From assembly GCA_964623815.1 (NCBI GenBank), contig CAZUVR010000010.1, positions 25,391 through 89,390 on the forward strand: a stretch of DNA of 64,000 nucleotides, written 5' to 3'. Below are positions 1-8,467 of this stretch, piece by piece; positions within the stretch are counted from its first letter, which is position 1, and every line of letters starts with the position of its first letter. The notes below the pieces were generated by a model that searched no databases, was not told the origin of the DNA, and saw only the letters and a program-made list of their open reading frames with translations. The position numbers and the translations under genes were made by a program. This stretch comes from Chroococcopsis sp964623815. Lineage in GTDB: Bacteria; Cyanobacteriota; Cyanobacteriia; Cyanobacteriales; Microcystaceae.

Positions 1-64
1 ATCAGGCTCCATTATCTAAATCTTAATATTTGTCCGGAAGCCATAACCCCCGGAGTGCCGATAA

Positions 65-544
65 CTATCGGTTAGCTTGTGCGAGTGCCCGATCGAGAGC
101 TTCCTGGTAATCTTTGAGATTGAAATTAGCTCGAAATTCTTGGCTGATTTTGCCGCTACCCGGTTCGATGATTGCAACGGTAGAGGGGCGGGAACGATTC
201 GCTTTGAAGAATTCGCTCAGCCCTAACTGAGCCGCCTTCGCCTCTGAAGCTCGGATTTGAGAGCGATCGCTGACATCGAGAACGACGAAGTTAACTCTAT
301 TACCATATTGCTTTTGTAGAGAACTCATAATCCCCTTAAGTTTCTGGCAGGAGTGACAACCCTCGGCGGAAATTTTAACCAGGGTTGGTTTTCCTTGTAA
401 TTGTTGAGCCTCAGCGTTGAGGGTTTGAGCCTGTACTGGGGGCAGGGCGATAAGAAGAGGTGATACGGCGGCGATGCTCAGCGTGGCTATCAGTCCGCCA
501 GTTGCCAGTTTTAAGAGTAAAAGAGGGTTATGATCGTGTTTCAT
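65..544 (-). CDS. Periplasmic/secreted thioredoxin-like protein
   Basis: This 159-residue protein has an N-terminal hydrophobic segment (about residues 8-36) ending in an Ala/Gln-rich stretch that fits a signal peptide cleaved near residue 40. The mature part is a small thioredoxin fold with a CHSC pair (C63, C66), placed as in the CxxC active site of thiol-disulfide proteins. The family acts outside the cytoplasm on disulfides or as an assembly factor; the substrate here is unknown. The ATG start is supported by AGGAAG six bases upstream. The gene stands alone and is divergent from the nuclease gene at 753. Confidence 0.8.
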   Translation of the reverse strand: MKHDHNPLLLLKLATGGLIATLSIAAVSPLLIALPPVQAQTLNAEAQQLQGKPTLVKISAEGCHSCQKLKGIMSSLQKQYGNRVNFVVLDVSDRSQIRASEAKAAQLGLSEFFKANRSRPSTVAIIEPGSGKISQEFRANFNLKDYQEALDRALAQANR

Positions 545-752
545 AATTCTTCCTGTTGTCTAAGTTAGTGAAATACTGGAGGTTTTACTGAATTTTTCTC
601 TACTTGCAGAGTGGCTTCAGCTAAGGAGAAACCAAACTGGTTAACATTAAAACATATAAACTAGCGAGTGAGGATATTTTAAGTTTGAGTTCTTTGTGGA
701 TTAACCATAATTCCCCCTTAATGAAAAAATTCATGGCAGGTGACGATAAAAA

Positions 753-3146
753 ATGGAAATAATCTGGTATCTATCCGGTTCGATTCGGGAAAAACTGTTG
801 ACAACAGATACGGGTATTGATTTCAAGATCAAGGGAAATACCCCCGATGTGGATGGCAGTAATAACTGGCGGTGTGTTCCCGTTACCGATAGCGATGGGC
901 GGGTGATCTCTATCAAAAATGTGGAGGCGATAGCTTCGGGTGCCTCCGGCATCGAACCATCATCAGTGCGAAGCGAGCATCGTGCCTACGGCAACGCTAC
1001 GGGTAGGGTAGTCCAGTACAGCAAGAAAGGTCTGGTCGTCTTCAAATTTTCTGACTCCACGAAGATAACCTTCCGGACAGAATTGGAATTCAAGGTAAGT
1101 GGTGAATACAGCATTAGCTTTCAATATCGAGACGGAAGATTACACGTAACCAAAGCCGAGCGATGCGACGGAGGCGAACGTTCATTATCGATCGCCCGCA
1201 TCGATACGACCACCTTTGAAGTCAACGACCCCTGGCGGCAGAAATTAGAAAACTCGATCTTTGATACCTATCCGGGGATTGAATTGAGTGATTTCTCCCG
1301 GCGCGGGGCCCGATTGGAGTGGTCCGGGATATTGGATGGAGTCAGGATCAGGATCGGCGGAAGATGGGGTAAAAAGGAATTAAATTTCCATCAATTCAAT
1401 AGGAGTTCACCGACCGATAGCGAGGGCCTGGAACAATCATTGGAAGTAATACCGCTAGGTGCCGCTAGAAGTATCGGCGCATCATGTTTCCTGGTATCTA
1501 TCGGTAATTACGAGATAGTCTTGGATGCCGGAATCAGGATGGGAGCAAATCCCCTACCGGATTTCAGTCACCTCGAAAACCCGGATCTCATCCTCGTTAC
1601 TCACGCGCACCAGGATCACATCGGAGCCTTACCCGTCTTACATACTATGTTCCCGGCGACACCGATGATCTCGACCCCGGCGACGAGAGAGATCGCGGAT
1701 GTAATGTTACGGGATTTTCTGAACGTACAGGAAAAGAGGGAAGAAGGTATATCTCTCTTCGACGAGGAAGATCTTGAAAATACCATCTTCTGTTTGGAAA
1801 CGGAGATGCCGGGGGTGGAATTCAGCCCGTTACCCGGACTGACCGTCAAGTTCATCAACGCCGGGCATATAGTGGGGGCGGTTTGTATCTACCTGCGCTT
1901 TGGAGAGCGATCGTTACTCTACACCGGGGATTACAACATCGCCAACAGCAGAACTACCAATGGATTAAAATTAGCCGAATTACCCCACGCCGATATGTTA
2001 ATCACCGAGGCGACTTATGGAACCACATCTCATCCCTCTCGAAAAGAACAGGAGTCGGCGCTGATAAAATCCGTATTGGAAGTGATAGACGATGGTGGCA
2101 ACGTATTAATACCAGCGTTCGCCCTAGGACGCGCCCAAGAAATATTACTCGCATTGAGGACTAATTCCCGATTTATAGATGGTAGTATTCCCATTTACGT
2201 AGATGGACTGGTGCGATCGATCACCGATGTCTTCGCTAATAATCTCGATTGGTTGCCGGAGTCGGTGAAAAATTTGATGGTCAATAGCAAGATTACCCCT
2301 TTCTTCGATGGCAAAACGATTATCCCGATCTCCGATCGGGGCGATCGACCCTTAGCGATGGCGAAACCGAGCGTTATCGTCGCCTCATCGGGTATGCTCA
2401 CCGGGGGAGCGTCCGTTTACTACGCCAAAACCCTATTAGAACGCGAGAATGCCGCCGTATTCATCTCCGGCTACACCGATGAGGAATCACCCGGTAGATT
2501 GCTTCAAAATATCGAGCGGGGCCAGGATATAGAAATCCAGGGCGAGATCATAACAGTCAGGGCGACGATCCGTAAATTCAATCTCTCGGCGCATACCGAT
2601 CGACCCGGGATAGGACAGGTTATAAGCCGCGTCGCTCCCCGTCACCTGATCCTCATTCACGGTACACCAAGAGGATTACGAGATTTAGCAGAAACCGAAG
2701 ACCTGAAGAAAAATTATATAGTTCACGTTCCCCATACCGGCGATAGGATCGAATTCGGGGTTATGCCGGAATTCATCCCGCTCCCGAGGAGCATAGAATT
2801 AACTCTTCCCAATGAGATTGAATTGGAGGTAGAAACCGATACGGACGGTACTTGGATCAGGATACCGCGAGATATTTCCAATCAAGATCCCCGGTGGCTG
2901 AAATTATTACAGGATGGTAGCATCTCCGGTAAGTGGAACCACGATTCTCTCGTCCTGTTACCCGGTTCATCTTATTCCGTCAAAGTATCGAAAGCCGCCC
3001 GCTCGAACGTGAATTGTTGTGCCAAATGTGAATTCTTCCTAGAAAAACGGTGTGATTCCCCATCGAGTTTCCTTTACGGGCAGATAGTAGATCCGTGGGG
3101 TTGTTGTACTGAATTCATGGCGACGGGAGATGCAGCCGCACCTTAA
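753..3146 (+). CDS. Beta-CASP metallo-beta-lactamase-fold ribonuclease with extra terminal domains
   Basis: 797 residues. The core (about 230-660) is a metallo-beta-lactamase fold with the zinc motif HAHQDH near residues 284-289, a second metal region AGHIVGA and TGDYN, and a C-terminal RMMBL-type block (NLSAHTDRPG, then LILIHGTP). This is the arrangement of CPSF73/RNase J-type beta-CASP nucleases, so cleavage of RNA is the likely activity. About 220 residues precede the core, and the last 130 end in a cysteine cluster (about residues 755-786: CC, AKC, KRC, GCC) that could bind zinc or an Fe-S cluster. The ATG at 753 follows AGGTGA by about ten bases. A short repeat-like sequence is read through in frame near residues 60-86. 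Family assignment is secure; the substrate is not known. Confidence 0.85.
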   Translation: MEIIWYLSGSIREKLLTTDTGIDFKIKGNTPDVDGSNNWRCVPVTDSDGRVISIKNVEAIASGASGIEPSSVRSEHRAYGNATGRVVQYSKKGLVVFKFSDSTKITFRTELEFKVSGEYSISFQYRDGRLHVTKAERCDGGERSLSIARIDTTTFEVNDPWRQKLENSIFDTYPGIELSDFSRRGARLEWSGILDGVRIRIGGRWGKKELNFHQFNRSSPTDSEGLEQSLEVIPLGAARSIGASCFLVSIGNYEIVLDAGIRMGANPLPDFSHLENPDLILVTHAHQDHIGALPVLHTMFPATPMISTPATREIADVMLRDFLNVQEKREEGISLFDEEDLENTIFCLETEMPGVEFSPLPGLTVKFINAGHIVGAVCIYLRFGERSLLYTGDYNIANSRTTNGLKLAELPHADMLITEATYGTTSHPSRKEQESALIKSVLEVIDDGGNVLIPAFALGRAQEILLALRTNSRFIDGSIPIYVDGLVRSITDVFANNLDWLPESVKNLMVNSKITPFFDGKTIIPISDRGDRPLAMAKPSVIVASSGMLTGGASVYYAKTLLERENAAVFISGYTDEESPGRLLQNIERGQDIEIQGEIITVRATIRKFNLSAHTDRPGIGQVISRVAPRHLILIHGTPRGLRDLAETEDLKKNYIVHVPHTGDRIEFGVMPEFIPLPRSIELTLPNEIELEVETDTDGTWIRIPRDISNQDPRWLKLLQDGSISGKWNHDSLVLLPGSSYSVKVSKAARSNVNCCAKCEFFLEKRCDSPSSFLYGQIVDPWGCCTEFMATGDAAAP
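929..1010. repeat. Small cyanobacterial dispersed repeat read through in frame
   Basis: The stretch contains TGCCTCCGGCATCG, GTGCGAAGCGAGCATCG and GTGCCTACGGCAACGCTACG, which resemble the short palindromic repeats scattered in cyanobacterial genomes. It lies in the linker before the catalytic domain of the beta-CASP gene and keeps the frame open, adding a low-complexity Ser/Ala/Gly segment. Other copies elsewhere in the genome cannot be checked from this window. Confidence 0.5.
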
Positions 3147-3248
3147 TTTCAAAACTAAGATATAATTCCAAAAACTCACGAGCCTGCCTGCTATAACTTA
3201 GGAAATCATGATCGAGTAACTAACCAAAACTTTTCCCGGAGGTCTACC

Positions 3249-4568
3249 ATGACGGATTCAAGCTTTAACTTTTTTCAACACTGGTATCCGATCGCACCCC
3301 TCGAAGATCTTCCCCTTGATCGCCCGAGACGGTTCGTTCTGCTCGATCGGGGATTTGTCGTTTGGAAACCCCGGGACTCTGAAGGCTATCGGGTTTTTCT
3401 CGATGTGTGCCCCCATCGTCTCGCCCCTTTAAGTGAGGGACGCATTGATGAGAAAACAGGATGTCTGAGCTGTAGTTATCACGGTTGGGAATTCGATGAA
3501 TCGGGAGATTGTACCCGTATCCCCCAATTAGAAAATCCCGAATTATTGACGAAGAATCGCAAGTTATACAGCGCCACGGCTTTACCGACGCAGGAAGCGA
3601 ACGGCTTACTCTGGGTCTGGCCCGATGCGGACTCCGCTTCTATTGCGGCATCAACTCCCTTACCCCTCCCGGTGATGATAGATAGTGAATGGGGGTTTAC
3701 CCAGTCATCAGTAATCCGCGACTTAGAGTACGACTGGGCAACTCTCGTGGAGAATCTTGCCGATGTGGCACACGTTCCCTTCGCTCATCACGGGATTCAG
3801 GGAAGACGCGAGCTAGCAACCCCCTTGGAGATTTCGATCACCGCATCCACTCGAGAAAGGATAGAAGCTCAAATCGATCGGCAGATCAAAACAACAATAA
3901 TTTTCACCCCTCCCTGCCTCCTAGAGTACAGGTTAGATTATGGTGGCGGGAAACTGGGTGGTATAGTAGGGTATTGCATTCCGGTTTCGGCAGGGAAGTC
4001 AAGAGTAGTCGCTCAATTTCCCCGCAATTTCAGGAAGCCGCTAGAAAAATTGATACCTCGGTGGTGGGAGCATATCAGCGTAAGAAATTTCACCTTGGAC
4101 GGCGATATGATACTTCTGCACTATCAGGAATACTTGCTAAAAAAACAAGCGGAAGACAACTGGAAGAGCGCGTATAATTTAGCATCTGGTGCTGATCGGA
4201 TAGTGATCGAGTTCCGCCGATGGTTTGATATTTACTGCGCGGGAAGATTACCCTGGCAGAAAAACGAGACCAGCGACGAACTACCAACGAGCGATCGCCG
4301 ACAGATGCTCGATCGTTACCGTCAGCACACCTCCATCTGCGGCAGTTGTAGCAAAGCCTTAAAAAATTTCCACCGCCTAAAGGTGGCAACGCTCCTTTAT
4401 TTCGCCCTCGCCGTCTCAACTGCGGCGGTACTTCCCGATAACTCCCGTGTATTGATCGGTTTGCCTCTCGTTCTGACTGCCCTATTCGGATTACTCCTTC
4501 ATGTGGGCATCAAATATTGGTTGGAACCGAAATTTTATTTTGTCGATTACGTTCACGCCGAACACTGA
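3249..4568 (+). CDS. Rieske non-haem iron oxygenase, pheophorbide a oxygenase/Tic55-like
   Basis: 439 residues. The N-terminal Rieske [2Fe-2S] domain is shown by CPHR (C54, H56) and CSYHGW (C75, H78). The mononuclear iron site follows as N169-x2-D172-x2-H175-x4-H180. A CGSC motif near residue 364 and a C-terminal pair of hydrophobic helices (about 375-425) match the membrane-bound PAO/Tic55/chlorophyllide oxygenase group, whose members carry a C-terminal CxxC and membrane anchor. Members oxygenate chlorophyll breakdown products or related ring compounds; the exact substrate cannot be told from sequence. GGAGGT precedes the ATG by seven bases. Confidence 0.85.
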   Translation: MTDSSFNFFQHWYPIAPLEDLPLDRPRRFVLLDRGFVVWKPRDSEGYRVFLDVCPHRLAPLSEGRIDEKTGCLSCSYHGWEFDESGDCTRIPQLENPELLTKNRKLYSATALPTQEANGLLWVWPDADSASIAASTPLPLPVMIDSEWGFTQSSVIRDLEYDWATLVENLADVAHVPFAHHGIQGRRELATPLEISITASTRERIEAQIDRQIKTTIIFTPPCLLEYRLDYGGGKLGGIVGYCIPVSAGKSRVVAQFPRNFRKPLEKLIPRWWEHISVRNFTLDGDMILLHYQEYLLKKQAEDNWKSAYNLASGADRIVIEFRRWFDIYCAGRLPWQKNETSDELPTSDRRQMLDRYRQHTSICGSCSKALKNFHRLKVATLLYFALAVSTAAVLPDNSRVLIGLPLVLTALFGLLLHVGIKYWLEPKFYFVDYVHAEH

Positions 4569-4901
4569 AAATTAGCGCTTCGTTTCCCTCCCTATCGATG
4601 AGCCGATTGTCTAGTTTACCCGGTGTTTACTCTGGCGTGGATACCAGAACTAATTCTATGATCTAGCTAAAACAATCAATAAAGGTTCCCACTGCAATAC
4701 ACGAGCCACAAGTAGTAGATGATTTTTGATTAATTATTATCTCAGCAAGTTTTGAAAAATTTACCACCACCGCTAGAGTGATTAAAAGCTTAATCAATAG
4801 TAAAATTTACTTATTAATCACATTAAATGCTTTAAAATCAAAGCTAGAAGATAAATTTCAAATTAAAATTATCCTCGCCCAAAACTTTGAAAAATTTACA
4901 G
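4569..4901. other. Intergenic stretch with an open frame lacking ATG
   Basis: This AT-rich region holds no recognised gene. Frame 4730-4918 is open for 62 codons but has no ATG, and contains a repeated block: SFEKFTTTA near its start and NFEKFTDAV near its end (DNA TTTGAAAAATTTAC, at about 4750 and 4885). It may be a decayed gene fragment or a chance open frame. It overlaps the start of the next gene. Confidence 0.4.
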
Positions 4902-5624
4902 ATGCAGTTGACAACTAATTTTTTTACTTATCATATAATAGCTTTTTTTGTAATCATCTTACTGAGATACTTCTTAATAGCTGGCGGTGCATATTTGCTT
5001 CTATATTTACCTTTCAGCCAGGCTTTAATAAAACCAGAATTACAGAATCATTCCTTGCGATGGATAAAAGTTAAAAATGATATTATGCTATCGGTTATTT
5101 CGACAGCAGTATTCGCCATCGTCGGTGCATTCGTCTGGTCGAGTTATCAGGCGGGGGGGACGCGCTTATATACTAATTTACACTGGCAAGACCTTTGGTA
5201 TTTAGTGTTTAGTTATGTATTGGTTTTAATATTACAAGATACTTATTTCTATTTTACCCATCGCCTATTTCATCATCGAGCTTTATTCCATTGGTGCCAT
5301 CAGGGTCATCATCAATCACGCCATCCCACACCTTTAACATCATTCGCTTTTGACCCCCTAGAGGCGATCGTACAATCTTTATTCTTAATAGCGATCGTCT
5401 TTATCATTCCCCTACATTTGATCACCTTAGTAGCCGTATTGAGTACTATGACAGTATGGGCGGTGGTGAATCATTTAGGAGTCGAACGTTTGCCAGGAGG
5501 ATTAACATTTAACTGGCTCGGTCAGTGGTTCATCGGCCCTGTTCATCACGGACAACATCATCTCAAATATACGGTGCATTACGGATTGTACTTTACCTTC
5601 TGGGATAAATTAATGAGGACTTGA
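4902..5624 (+). CDS. Membrane fatty acid hydroxylase / sterol desaturase family protein
   Basis: 240 residues with several hydrophobic helices and the three histidine clusters of the di-iron hydroxylase superfamily: HRLFH (H120-H124), HQGHH (H133-H137) and HGQHH (H216-H220). The family oxidises lipids, sterols or carotenoids in the membrane using a di-iron centre and O2. I chose the ATG at 4902; an in-frame TTG lies five codons upstream, and neither has a good ribosome binding site. The next gene begins four bases after the stop, so the two are probably co-transcribed. The substrate is unknown. Confidence 0.82.
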   Translation: MQLTTNFFTYHIIAFFVIILLRYFLIAGGAYLLLYLPFSQALIKPELQNHSLRWIKVKNDIMLSVISTAVFAIVGAFVWSSYQAGGTRLYTNLHWQDLWYLVFSYVLVLILQDTYFYFTHRLFHHRALFHWCHQGHHQSRHPTPLTSFAFDPLEAIVQSLFLIAIVFIIPLHLITLVAVLSTMTVWAVVNHLGVERLPGGLTFNWLGQWFIGPVHHGQHHLKYTVHYGLYFTFWDKLMRT

Positions 5625-5628
5625 AAAA

Positions 5629-6030
5629 ATGGTTGCTAATGGAGTTACAAGATTTCCCATCCGATTCGATCTATGGTTCGCTATCCTATCTAGCCTTTTG
5701 CTGTTGCCCCCCGCCGATTCTTACGTGGAAGTCGATCGGACATGGGTTAGGGTGCGAATGAGTTGGGCGTTTCGAGCCAATTTTCCAAGATCTGCGATCG
5801 CATCTGTCGCCCTCGGGCGGGAAGTTCCTCTTAGTCGCGGGGTACATGGCTTCGCTGGACGGTGGCTGGTGAACGGCTCGGGCGAAGGTATCGTGAGTAT
5901 AGACTTAAATCCTTCTGGGCTTGGTTATCTTCTCGGTTTTCCGGTGGGATTGAAGCAAATTTTAATCAGTATTGATAATCCTGCTGATTTTATCGCATCA
6001 TTATTAGATGAATCTCAAAGCACAGTTTAA
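5629..6030 (+). CDS. Conserved hypothetical protein paired with the hydroxylase
   Basis: 133 residues, no signal peptide and no clear membrane helix beyond one short hydrophobic stretch (about 16-27). The blocks SYVEVDRTWVRVRMSWAFRA and GVHGFAGRWLVNGSGEGI look like a compact beta-rich domain of the type found in a conserved bacterial family of unknown function. It starts four bases after the hydroxylase stop and is probably translated with it. No catalytic motif is visible. Confidence 0.65.
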   Translation: MVANGVTRFPIRFDLWFAILSSLLLLPPADSYVEVDRTWVRVRMSWAFRANFPRSAIASVALGREVPLSRGVHGFAGRWLVNGSGEGIVSIDLNPSGLGYLLGFPVGLKQILISIDNPADFIASLLDESQSTV

Positions 6031-6101
6031 TTAAATATTAATTTTAATAAAATCGAAAAATAAATAAAATGGTATCAGAAAACATCTAGGATACAATCAA
6101 T

Positions 6102-7067
6102 ATGGCGATCGCTGAAAACATCACGCAACTGGTGGGACGTACCCCCCTGGTTCAACTCAACAAAATTCCTGACTCCGAAGGCGTACTAGCCAGAATCGTC
6201 GTCAAACTGGAGAGTATGAACCCCGCCGCCTCCGTTAAAGACCGTATCGCCGTCAGCATGATAGAGGATGCCGAATCTGCTGGACTGATCCACCCCGAGA
6301 AAACCATCCTCGTAGAACCCACATCGGGAAATACTGGAATTGCTCTAGCGATGGTAGCCGCAGCCAAGGGCTACAAGCTGATCTTGACGATGCCGGAAAC
6401 CATGAGTTTAGAAAGACGGGCGATGTTGAAAGCTTATGGCGCACAACTAGAATTAACCCCCGGCAGCAAAGGCATGAAAGGAGCGATCGCCCGGGCGGAA
6501 GAAATCGTCAAGGAAATACCTAATGCCCATACCCTGCAGCAATTCAATAACGCGGCCAACCCGAAAGTACACCGGGAGACTACGGCAGAGGAAATTTGGG
6601 CCGATACCGATGGCACCGTAGACATCGTTATCGGTGGAGTCGGTACGGGAGGAACTATCACTGGTGTAGCAGAAGTTTTAAAAGCTCGTTCCCCGAAAGT
6701 GCAGATAATAGCCGTAGAACCCTCTAGTAGTCCAGTACTATCTGGAGGACAACCTGGCTCGCATAAAATTCAAGGCATTGGCGCGGGCTTCATTCCGGCG
6801 ATTTTTCGACCCGAATTGATCGACGAAGTGATCACCATCGATGATGAGGATGCTTTCGCCTACTCACGCCGCTTGGCCAGAGAGGAAGGTTTATTATCGG
6901 GTATTTCAGCAGGTGCGGCAATGGCTGCAGCGGTTCGAGTCGGCAGGCGGCCCGAGAACGAAGGTAAATTAATCGTAATGATCCAGCCTTCTTTCGGTGA
7001 ACGTTATCTCAGTACCCCTCTATTTAAGGATCTTAACGATCAAGAATACACCGAGTTAGGTTCCTAA
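6102..7067 (+). CDS. cysK: Cysteine synthase A (O-acetylserine sulfhydrylase)
   Basis: 321 residues, full length. It makes L-cysteine from O-acetylserine and sulfide with pyridoxal phosphate. The Schiff-base lysine is K46 in ASVKDR; the substrate loop TSGNTG and the phosphate-binding GVGTGGT are intact, as is the C-terminal PSFGERYLST. The ATG start follows directly from alignment with the paralogue at 34049, which shares most of its length. Having two cysK copies in one window suggests division of labour, for example different expression or CysE binding, but the sequence does not say which is the main enzyme. Confidence 0.95.
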   Translation: MAIAENITQLVGRTPLVQLNKIPDSEGVLARIVVKLESMNPAASVKDRIAVSMIEDAESAGLIHPEKTILVEPTSGNTGIALAMVAAAKGYKLILTMPETMSLERRAMLKAYGAQLELTPGSKGMKGAIARAEEIVKEIPNAHTLQQFNNAANPKVHRETTAEEIWADTDGTVDIVIGGVGTGGTITGVAEVLKARSPKVQIIAVEPSSSPVLSGGQPGSHKIQGIGAGFIPAIFRPELIDEVITIDDEDAFAYSRRLAREEGLLSGISAGAAMAAAVRVGRRPENEGKLIVMIQPSFGERYLSTPLFKDLNDQEYTELGS

Positions 7068-7093
7068 CTCCATCAGGAAGTATCAGCTTAATC

Positions 7094-7122
7094 TTGACAA
7101 TAATACTGTATATCGCTAGACT
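7094..7122 (+). promoter_or_regulatory. Sigma-70-type promoter
   Basis: TTGACA (7094-7099), a 17-base spacer and TAGACT (7117-7122) lie about 48 bases upstream of the ATG at 7170. The match to the -35 consensus is perfect and the -10 is fair. Confidence 0.5.
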
Positions 7123-7169
7123 TACTGTACTTTAGGTTCGAGCAGTTTGTTAATTACTGAGGAATTACC

Positions 7170-7808
7170 ATGACGAATATCTTAAAAGATCTCAAAAACC
7201 GGGCTTTGAGCCTAGCTGTATCCTTTATCGCTGCCGGCTTGCTTCTATTTTTAAGTTGTGAGGCGATCGCGGTTCCCGTAACGGCTGCGCCAGCCCGCGC
7301 GGTGGAAACAGCACCAGTACCAGTAAAGAATGAATTTATATTACCCGAGCCGATCGAAAAGGCTAAGCTCACCTATGAAAGAACAGTACAGAAGACTAAT
7401 GAGGTCATAGAAGGACTGAAAGCTCAATTAGCCTTGCCTTCACCGAACAAAAACATCATCGAAGATCAACAGGATGATTTAGAAAACGTCGCCGATAAAT
7501 TTAACGATCTATCGGAAAAAATAGGTAAATTAGGTAAAAATCTTTTCTATGGCGCTTCCTCTACTGTAAGCGAAGCCGTACAGAAAAACCTCCTTTCTCT
7601 CAAGCAGGGTTTGGATAACGCATCGGAAACCCTAGATATACTCGCGGATGATACGGAAAGAGCCAAAAAGGGAGCTTCTCCATTCCTGAAAAATCGCATC
7701 GATCAGGGGATTAATGCAGTACAAGAAAGCTTACAAACAAGCGATCAGGCTATAAAGGATCTCGTTTCTTCCATTAAAGCCGAACTGCAAAAACAGCCTA
7801 AAGCTTAA
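7170..7808 (+). CDS. Secreted helical protein of unknown function
   Basis: 212 residues. A hydrophobic segment (about 14-30) followed by an Ala/Pro/Val-rich region reads as a signal peptide. The mature part is almost entirely charged helix rich in Lys, Glu, Asn and Leu with heptad-like spacing, so long amphipathic or coiled-coil helices are likely. It has no cysteine in the mature region and no catalytic motif. GAGGAATTACC precedes the ATG. Similar thylakoid-lumen or periplasmic helical proteins occur in cyanobacteria, but I do not recognise this one. Confidence 0.7.
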   Translation: MTNILKDLKNRALSLAVSFIAAGLLLFLSCEAIAVPVTAAPARAVETAPVPVKNEFILPEPIEKAKLTYERTVQKTNEVIEGLKAQLALPSPNKNIIEDQQDDLENVADKFNDLSEKIGKLGKNLFYGASSTVSEAVQKNLLSLKQGLDNASETLDILADDTERAKKGASPFLKNRIDQGINAVQESLQTSDQAIKDLVSSIKAELQKQPKA

Positions 7809-7810
7809 TT

Positions 7811-7965
7811 AGGGGGGTTGGGAATTGGGAATTAGGGATTGGTCAATCAACTCCAACCCCCAACTCCTAACCCCTAACTCCTAACCCCTAACTCCCACTT
7901 TTAGGTAATTAGGAAATGATTGGTCAATCCCTATCCCCGACTCCTAACCCCTAACTCCTACTTTT
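7811..7965. repeat. Heptad short tandem repeats (CTAACCC/CTAACTC)
   Basis: The region between two convergent genes is made of degenerate heptamers: CTAACCC, CTAACTC, TTGGGAA and similar, with a nine-base word TGGTCAATC occurring twice (about 7840 and 7920). Left and right halves are partly complementary, so it can fold and may act as a bidirectional terminator. Such short tandemly repeated heptamers are typical of cyanobacterial intergenic DNA. Confidence 0.75.
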
Positions 7966-8419
7966 ACTCGAAAGTCATCAAATTAGTAATCAGTAAATCG
8001 GGACTGGTGGCGACGAAATAGATAATACCGCTACCGAGGATGACTATGGCTAAACTGAAGAGTAACACCCAGCGATCGGCAGGTTCATAAGTATCATCAT
8101 CAATATCCCGCCTGACCGAAAAATAATGTCCAGTACTTAAAAATACTGTCAGCAAGCCTACTAAAGTGAAGATTAAACCAAGTTTCCAACCGTAGCCAGG
8201 GCGCGGTGTCATGGGCGGATGAAAAGAGCGTAGACGGAGGATGACCATCCCAAATCCCATCAAGGCGATCGCTGTTCGCATCCAGGATAGGTAGGTGCGT
8301 TCGTTAGCGAGATGATCGCGCACCCGATTGGGGTTAACTTTTTTCGGTGAGGGGGGTTCTTTAGTTTGAATCACTGGTCGATCGCTCTGGCAGAATGGGG
8401 ATAAACACTTCTTGCTCAA
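7964..8419 (-). CDS. DUF202/YidH-family membrane protein
   Basis: 151 residues. After a polar N-terminus comes the family signature NERTYLSWMRTAIALMGFG, then three hydrophobic helices (about 52-72, 82-104, 122-143). DUF202 proteins are small inner-membrane proteins of unknown function. The only long start is a TTG at 8419 without a good ribosome binding site; a GTG at 8374 is an alternative, so the first 15 residues are uncertain. A paralogue lies at 11361. The gene follows the CadD-like gene on the same strand after a 48-base gap. Confidence 0.75.
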   Translation of the reverse strand: MSKKCLSPFCQSDRPVIQTKEPPSPKKVNPNRVRDHLANERTYLSWMRTAIALMGFGMVILRLRSFHPPMTPRPGYGWKLGLIFTLVGLLTVFLSTGHYFSVRRDIDDDTYEPADRWVLLFSLAIVILGSGIIYFVATSPDLLITNLMTFE

Positions 8420-8467
8420 ATATATTACTATATGTCAATCGGATAATAGTCTAATCTGGAACAGATT

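Noticed and set aside
4887..4901. TTG start for the membrane hydroxylase
   Set aside because: The ATG at 4902 is only five codons away and there is no ribosome binding site favouring the TTG; the choice remains slightly uncertain.
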